Shown: positions 14,328 to 16,540 of the stretch, piece after piece
Layout of the letters: each line of letters begins with the position of its first letter
Position numbering within the stretch: the first letter of the stretch is position 1
Assembly: GCA_964492235.1 (NCBI GenBank)
Contig: CAZBJQ010000058.1
Span: 1-16,540, forward strand
Reading direction: 5' to 3'
Length of the DNA stretch: 16,540 nucleotides
From: PFL42 sp964492235
Lineage (GTDB): Bacteria > Chloroflexota > Anaerolineae > Anaerolineales > E44-bin32
Made by a program: the position numbers and the translations under genes
The notes under the pieces: generated by a model
Seen by the model: only the letters and a program-made list of their open reading frames with translations
What the model was told of the DNA's origin: nothing
The model's database searches: none

Positions 14328-15484
14328 TGATCGCCCTGCGCAAGATGCTTGTCGTGGCCAACACCGATTGGTTCCTCGCCAACTTCATGTCGGCGTTTCT
14401 GTCAAGGCACACGCAAGCCGGGGTCGAGGTGGTCGCCGCTAGTCCTGGAGGCCCGTACATACATGACATCAGACGGGCTGGCCTGGGCTGGGTCGAGATC
14501 CCGATGTCGCGCGGGCGTGGATCGGCCCGCGGCAACTTGGCGTCGATCTCGGCCATCCGACGGCTCCTACGGGAAGTCCAGCCGGACTTGGCCCATTTCG
14601 TGACGGCCAAGGCCGTCGTCCTGGGTGACCTGGCGATGCCTGCCGATGACCGGCGGCGCGCGATCAACGTCTTGCCAGGCCTGGGCCATGCGTTCGTGAC
14701 CCGAGGTCTCACCGGCGCCATCGATCGGAGCGTCATGCGCTGGGGGGTACGTCGGGCGGCCGTTCGTCCTCAGTCGTTGATGGTCTTCCATCAAGAGGCA
14801 GATCGACAGATGATGCTGGGGGCGAGCGGGCAACTCCGGCGCGCAAGCAGGATCATTCCGGGGTGGGGGGTCGATCTGACAAGGTTCACTCTTGTCGGAC
14901 GAGGCCAGCATCCACCACTGGTAGTGATGGTTTCTCGCATGTTGTGGTCTAAAGGAGTTGCCGAGTTTGTCGAAGCCGCCCGGCTATGCAGGGAATCCAC
15001 GGACGCTCGCTTCATCCTCGTCGGCGACCCCGATCCGGGGAACCCCGGACCTGTCCCGCCTCCGCAATTGCAGGCCTGGCAGCGGAGCGGGGCCGTGGAA
15101 TGGTGGGGTCACCGTGATGATATCCCTGAGATCCTCTCGCAGGCCAGCCTGGTTGTCCTGCCAAGCATGTATGGTGAGGGTGTTCCACAATCGCTGATCG
15201 AGGCGAGTGCCGCGCGCCTTCCGGTTGTGGCCAGCGACGTCCCAGGTTGCCGAGAGATCGTGAAGGATGGCGTGAACGGTCTATTGGTCCAACCAGGCGC
15301 TATTGTGGAGCTGGCAGGCGCGATCCGGTCGCTCCTGGCCGACCCCACACTTCGGGCCGAGATGGGGAGGCGTGGAAGGGAGATCGCGCAGGAACGCTTC
15401 TCGATTCCGGGTATCCTCGCCCAATACGTCAGTGCCTATCGTGAGCTAGGCCTGGCTACCGAGTTGGAGGCGGACCGAGATTGA
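14327..15484 (+). CDS. GT4 family glycosyltransferase
   Basis: 385 residues with a GT-B fold. The N-terminal domain starts MIALRKMLVVANTDWFLANFM and includes PDLAHFVTAKAVVLGDL and INVLPGLGHAFVTRGL, blocks seen in PglA- and WbpH-like GT4 enzymes of glycan loci. The C-terminal donor domain has PLVVMVSRMLWSKGVAEFVEAA, FILVGDPDPGNP and the full E-x7-E motif in MYGEGVPQSLIEAS (E284 and E292), then DVPGCREIVKDGVNGLLV. The closeness to hexosamine-transferring members is only a resemblance. ATG 14327 shares its first base with the sulfotransferase stop (TGATG), and GTG 14324 is an in-frame alternative. The frame is open upstream to 14240 as overlap. The stop TGA 15482-15484 in turn overlaps an ATG that opens a small unknown ORF. 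A cytoplasmic retaining glycosyltransferase, tightly coupled in translation to its upstream neighbour. Confidence 0.94.
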   Translation: MIALRKMLVVANTDWFLANFMSAFLSRHTQAGVEVVAASPGGPYIHDIRRAGLGWVEIPMSRGRGSARGNLASISAIRRLLREVQPDLAHFVTAKAVVLGDLAMPADDRRRAINVLPGLGHAFVTRGLTGAIDRSVMRWGVRRAAVRPQSLMVFHQEADRQMMLGASGQLRRASRIIPGWGVDLTRFTLVGRGQHPPLVVMVSRMLWSKGVAEFVEAARLCRESTDARFILVGDPDPGNPGPVPPPQLQAWQRSGAVEWWGHRDDIPEILSQASLVVLPSMYGEGVPQSLIEASAARLPVVASDVPGCREIVKDGVNGLLVQPGAIVELAGAIRSLLADPTLRAEMGRRGREIAQERFSIPGILAQYVSAYRELGLATELEADRD

Positions 15485-15807
15485 TGCCGCCGAGTTGTGC
15501 CGGGGTCTCTACGCTGGAGCGCAGTCATGACTGGATGGGAAGCGTGAAACCAATCCGCTGGGATCGGGGCATTGCTCGACCGCAATCCGGCCATGGATTC
15601 CGGATTCCACTTGCCCACTCTCTCCCATGGTCGAGCTCGTGCGATGGTTTGTGGCTGGCATCCAGTCCACTGAAATCTCGACTGCCCGGGGGAGAGGTCA
15701 TCGAAGAGGAAAGTTGCGGAAGGGCCATCGGCCTGACGGAGGATTGCTCTGCCTCTCCCATGTTCGCAGAGCTCGAGGTCGCGTTTCGGGGAGGGCAGCG
15801 CCAATGA
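15484..15807 (+). CDS. Small hypothetical protein (107 aa) with overlaps at both ends
   Basis: I do not recognise this ORF. ATG 15484 shares a base with the stop of the upstream GT4 gene (TGATG), and its TGA 15805-15807 overlaps the ATG 15804 of the Wzz-like gene (ATGA). TTG 15481 is an alternative start with GGAGG (15466-15470) ten bases before it. The product is soluble-looking, with no hydrophobic helix or signal peptide. It has Trp residues in the first half, four Cys (5, 53, 78, 88) and three His (15, 37, 45). Third-position GC looks lower than in the neighbours, which weakens the coding case. If it is not a gene, the interval is a gap of about 320 bases with nothing else recognisable. 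The coupling at both ends is the main argument for it. A long antisense ORF over the same interval is probably a shadow. Confidence 0.4.
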   Translation: MPPSCAGVSTLERSHDWMGSVKPIRWDRGIARPQSGHGFRIPLAHSLPWSSSCDGLWLASSPLKSRLPGGEVIEEESCGRAIGLTEDCSASPMFAELEVAFRGGQRQ

Positions 15808-16540
15808 GCGCCGGGCTGGAGATGACGGACTTCAGTATCCGTATCGTCAACCGATGGGCTTGGATCGTCGTGGCCGGGATACTGGGCGCCGTCCTGGGGC
15901 TGCTTGCAAGCTGCCTGGTGCACCCCGTGTACGAATCGTCGAGTGTGCTTGCGGTCAGCATAGACTACGGGCGTACCCTGCCCTTGGAATTGATTGTGGA
16001 AGACAGAGCGCTCGACCGGGTCGAAGCCTTGCTGACCTCCGACGACACGCTGGAGAGAGTGGCCGAAACCCTTGAGCTCGAGCATGGGCTGCAGGAACCC
16101 TGGTCAGACCCACAACAGCTCCGGAACCACATTCGCCTGGACTCGAAACTCGCCGACTGGCATCTGGTGGGCATTGCCGAGCGGCCGGCCCAGGCAGCGG
16201 CCATCGCCAGTGCATGGTCCGAAGTGGCTATCGAGCAACTGGACGGAGCCATGGAGCATGCATGGAAAGCTGCAAGGCTGCAGCCATACGCATTGATGGT
16301 TTACTGCATCCAGCTTTCTCAGGAGAAGACCTCGGAGTTCTACTGGCAGTGCATGACAGGCACCGGGGAAATCGATCAACCGACTCTCGAGGCGTTGAAG
16401 CAAGAGATCGCCCTCAGTCGAGGCGTTCTGCCGATTCTCTCCTATGAACTGACTCAGACGGCTGAAACCCCGGCACGACCGGTGGTAGGGGCACGTGGAG
16501 GATTCGTGCTATCCGCTGCGCTTGCCGGGCTCATCTGTGG
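15804..16540 (+). CDS. Wzz/PCP-like chain-length determinant protein (3' truncated)
   Basis: The frame is open from ATG 15804 to the window end (245 codons visible). A cytoplasmic N terminus (MSAGLEMTDFSIRIVNRW) leads into a transmembrane helix at about residues 18-39. An extracytoplasmic region of about 190 residues begins HPVYESSSVLAVSIDYG, the strand-rich start typical of Wzz domains. ETPARPVVGARGG then precedes a second hydrophobic segment that is cut by the end of the window. Helix, periplasmic domain, proline-containing linker, helix is the architecture of polysaccharide co-polymerases, which set glycan chain length with Wzy. Whether a tyrosine-kinase domain follows cannot be seen. GGGGAGGG (15788-15795) lies eight bases before ATG 15804, a strong ribosome-binding site. 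Identity between family members is low, so the call rests on topology and neighbours. No stop lies within the window. Confidence 0.75.
   Translation, partial: MSAGLEMTDFSIRIVNRWAWIVVAGILGAVLGLLASCLVHPVYESSSVLAVSIDYGRTLPLELIVEDRALDRVEALLTSDDTLERVAETLELEHGLQEPWSDPQQLRNHIRLDSKLADWHLVGIAERPAQAAAIASAWSEVAIEQLDGAMEHAWKAARLQPYALMVYCIQLSQEKTSEFYWQCMTGTGEIDQPTLEALKQEIALSRGVLPILSYELTQTAETPARPVVGARGGFVLSAALAGLIC

Noticed and set aside
15525..16085. 186-codon ORF on the minus strand over the small unknown ORF and the Wzz-like start
   Set aside because: It runs into the N-terminal helix region of the Wzz-like gene and has no motif; the plus-strand reading has the overlaps and the ribosome-binding site.
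1..16540. CRISPR arrays, tRNA or rRNA genes, insertion sequences, attachment sites
   Set aside because: No regularly spaced repeats, tRNA-like cloverleaf, rRNA-like sequence, transposase motif or terminal inverted repeats were noticed while reading the window.

Overview
This GC-rich window reads as part of a large cell-surface glycan biosynthesis locus. All recognisable genes lie on the + strand with short gaps or overlaps, and GTG and TTG starts are frequent. The style is that of an environmental bacterium of the Chloroflexota type: repeated GT-C membrane proteins, a DUF115/MptE-like protein and a DUF6056-like protein. That assignment is an inference from protein style only. No rRNA, tRNA, CRISPR array or insertion sequence was seen.

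Layout. Positions 1-645 hold the 3' end of a GT-C type membrane glycosyltransferase. Next come a DUF115 (MptE-like) protein (804-1622), a DUF6056-like polytopic membrane protein (1682-3139) and a GT39/PMT-like glycosyltransferase (3361-4914). A GT2 glycosyltransferase (4956-5987), a membrane-anchored alkaline-phosphatase-superfamily ('sulfatase-like') enzyme (6004-7584) and a second, paralogous GT2 (7881-8675) follow. The middle of the window carries a complete bifunctional ATP sulfurylase/APS kinase (8749-10494). After it come a GT4 glycosyltransferase (10633-11808), a Wzx-type flippase (11902-13389), a sulfotransferase (13401-14327) and a second GT4 (14327-15484). A small orphan ORF (15484-15807) overlaps the genes on both sides. 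The 5' part of a Wzz/PCP-like chain-length protein (15804 onward) runs off the end.

How it fits together (inference). Cytoplasmic GT2 and GT4 enzymes would build a lipid-linked oligosaccharide. The flippase would export it and the Wzz-like protein would control its length. The GT-C proteins would add sugars from polyprenyl-phosphate donors on the outer face. The Sat-CysC fusion makes PAPS, and the sulfotransferase would use PAPS to sulfate the glycan or its precursor, so the product is plausibly a sulfated surface polysaccharide or glycolipid. The AlkP-superfamily enzyme has a Thr at the presumed nucleophile position, which suggests a phospho-group transferase or hydrolase rather than a formylglycine sulfatase. 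No initiating phosphoglycosyl transferase and no clear Wzy polymerase is visible, so the locus probably extends beyond the window.

The most unusual points are the self-contained PAPS plus sulfotransferase module, the unknown ORF nested by TGATG and ATGA overlaps, several very short ORFs whose ends overlap the next gene's start, and hairpin-rich gaps at 646-803, 7585-7880 and 10495-10632.
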